Assembly (NCBI GenBank): GCA_903930805.1 | Contig: CAIYZZ010000490.1 | Location: forward strand, 1-7,228 | DNA: 7,228 nucleotides | Direction of reading: 5' to 3' | DNA from: an uncultured Rhodocyclaceae bacterium | GTDB lineage: Bacteria; Pseudomonadota; Gammaproteobacteria; Burkholderiales; Rhodocyclaceae | Part shown: one piece after another, positions 6,829-7,228 of the stretch | Numbering within the stretch: position 1 is the stretch's first letter | Layout: each line of letters opens with the position of its first letter | The notes under the pieces: generated by a model | Databases searched by the model: none | What the model was told of the DNA's origin: nothing | The model's input: only the letters and a program-made list of their open reading frames with translations | Translations under genes and position numbers: made by a program

Positions 6829-7101
6829 TCCGACAAGGCTAGGTAGCGCTGGCAAAGGCTGTAGCGGGGCAGCGATGTGTACCGGTCAATTCCCTGCCCC
6901 AGAGCCCAACAACCATCAATATTCCCCGAGCATCTTATCCGCAGCGCCTAGGCAAAGCAGGCTACTCAATCAGAATTCGTGTCTGACTTGGCAGGCAACA
7001 CTCGCCGAAGTGCTCTCGCCCGCTTCCATAAAACTGCCTTGGGAATGTTCATTGCCATAGCCTTCAGGCAGCGATCCATCCAATCATGGCGCGTTTGCAA
7101 T
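6829..7101. other. Intergenic stretch without a convincing gene
   Basis: I find no protein of recognisable family and no tRNA-like fold here. Visible details are minor: a short imperfect direct repeat (AAGGCT-AGG-TAGCG at 6835-6848 and AAGGCT-G-TAGCG at 6855-6866), and a 7-bp inverted repeat GGGGCAG/CTGCCCC (6866-6872 and 6894-6900) with a 21-nt loop and no T-run, so it is not a good terminator. No intrinsic terminator is visible for the fic gene. Confidence 0.6.
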
Positions 7102-7166
7102 CGGCCAATCTGGCCGGCGACAATTAGGGTGACCGGTCGGTGACAACTATCTTGGCCGGTTGGACC
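7102..7166. repeat. Spaced degenerate repeats, possible left end of an IS21-type insertion sequence
   Basis: CGGCCA-ATC-TGGCCG (7102-7116) is a perfect 6-bp inverted repeat. CGGCGACAATTA (7115-7126) recurs as CGGTGACAACTA (7138-7149), exactly 23 bases further on, with matching flanking bases. A weaker third copy begins TGGCCGG at 7153. GACCGGTC (7131-7138) is palindromic. Several spaced, directly repeated motifs of about 20 bp ahead of a gene with a strong ribosome site are typical of IS21-family left ends, where the transposase binds before istA. I cannot see the outer tip with certainty; a TG at 7087-7088 is a candidate. A regulatory binding array for the next gene is the alternative. Confidence 0.4.
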
Positions 7167-7204
7167 TTAAGCCGGGAAGGACCGGAAGCGAGGGATACAG
7201 TGAT

Positions 7205-7228
7205 CTCCTGACGACAAACGTAAGGAGG
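7205..7228 (+). promoter_or_regulatory. Strong Shine-Dalgarno of the next gene, within a possible sequestering hairpin
   Basis: AAGGAGG at 7222-7228 is a perfect ribosome binding sequence at the very end of the window, so a + strand gene very probably starts just outside. CTCCT (7205-7209) is complementary to AGGAG (7223-7227), and ACG (7211-7213) pairs with CGT (7219-7221) around a five-base loop, with one G-A mismatch between the two stems. This fold would hide the Shine-Dalgarno. The ribosome site is well supported; the hairpin is a reading of the sequence only. Confidence 0.6.

Noticed and set aside
6866..6900. GGGGCAG/CTGCCCC inverted repeat as a terminator after fic
   Set aside because: It has a 21-nt loop, a 7-bp stem and no T-run on either side.
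6731..7060. 109-codon + strand open frame overlapping the fic 3' end
   Set aside because: The product is low-complexity and arginine/serine/proline-rich with no domain, its first third lies out of frame inside fic, and no ribosome site is seen.
6970..7080. Short minus-strand reading frame that looks somewhat protein-like, ending at 6970-6972
   Set aside because: It is only about 36 codons between stops, with no convincing start and no family I can name. It may be a remnant but cannot be supported.
1..7228. CRISPR arrays, tRNA or rRNA genes, riboswitches
   Set aside because: No regularly spaced identical repeats, no cloverleaf-like segment and no known riboswitch core were seen on either strand.

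Overview
The window reads as an accessory or surface-polysaccharide region from a fairly GC-rich Gram-negative bacterium. Codon style and gene types suggest a proteobacterium, perhaps a betaproteobacterium, but no marker gene in the window fixes the taxon. All seven recognisable genes lie on the + strand and are tightly packed from 365 to 6828.

Layout: (1) 2-307 is the C-terminal end of an RfbH-type CDP-4-keto-6-deoxyglucose 3-dehydrase, an enzyme of the CDP-3,6-dideoxyhexose pathway used for O-antigen sugars. (2) A short AT-rich gap holds a strong promoter candidate with a perfect inverted repeat over its -10 box. It is followed by a hipB-like XRE antitoxin (365-691) and a full-length hipA-like Ser/Thr kinase toxin (688-1959) that keeps its ATP-binding and catalytic residues. 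(3) The hipA stop overlaps the start of a HAD phosphatase (1956-2618). Next come a NeuB-type sialic-acid-synthase-like enzyme fused to a C-terminal cupin (2645-4150) and an acetolactate-synthase-like ThDP enzyme (4156-5979). (4) A class II Fic protein (6007-6828) with both its HPFxxGNGR motif and its inhibitory helix follows after 27 nt. (5) 6829-7228 holds no convincing gene. Its last part has spaced repeats resembling the end of an IS21-type element, and the window stops on a perfect Shine-Dalgarno sequence that can fold into a hairpin.

How the genes may work together (inference): RfbH, HAD phosphatase, NeuB-cupin and ThDP lyase look like parts of a pathway for an unusual surface sugar. RfbH makes the CDP-4-keto-3,6-dideoxyhexose precursor. 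ThDP enzymes of the YerE type add a two-carbon branch from pyruvate to that product in yersiniose synthesis. NeuB-type enzymes condense phosphoenolpyruvate with an aldose, and a HAD phosphatase could remove a phosphate before or after that step. Whether these enzymes serve one sugar or two cannot be decided here. The notable feature is that a hipBA module sits inside the run with 4-nt overlaps, so the toxin-antitoxin promoter probably also drives the sugar genes, and a second toxin-like gene (fic) closes the run.
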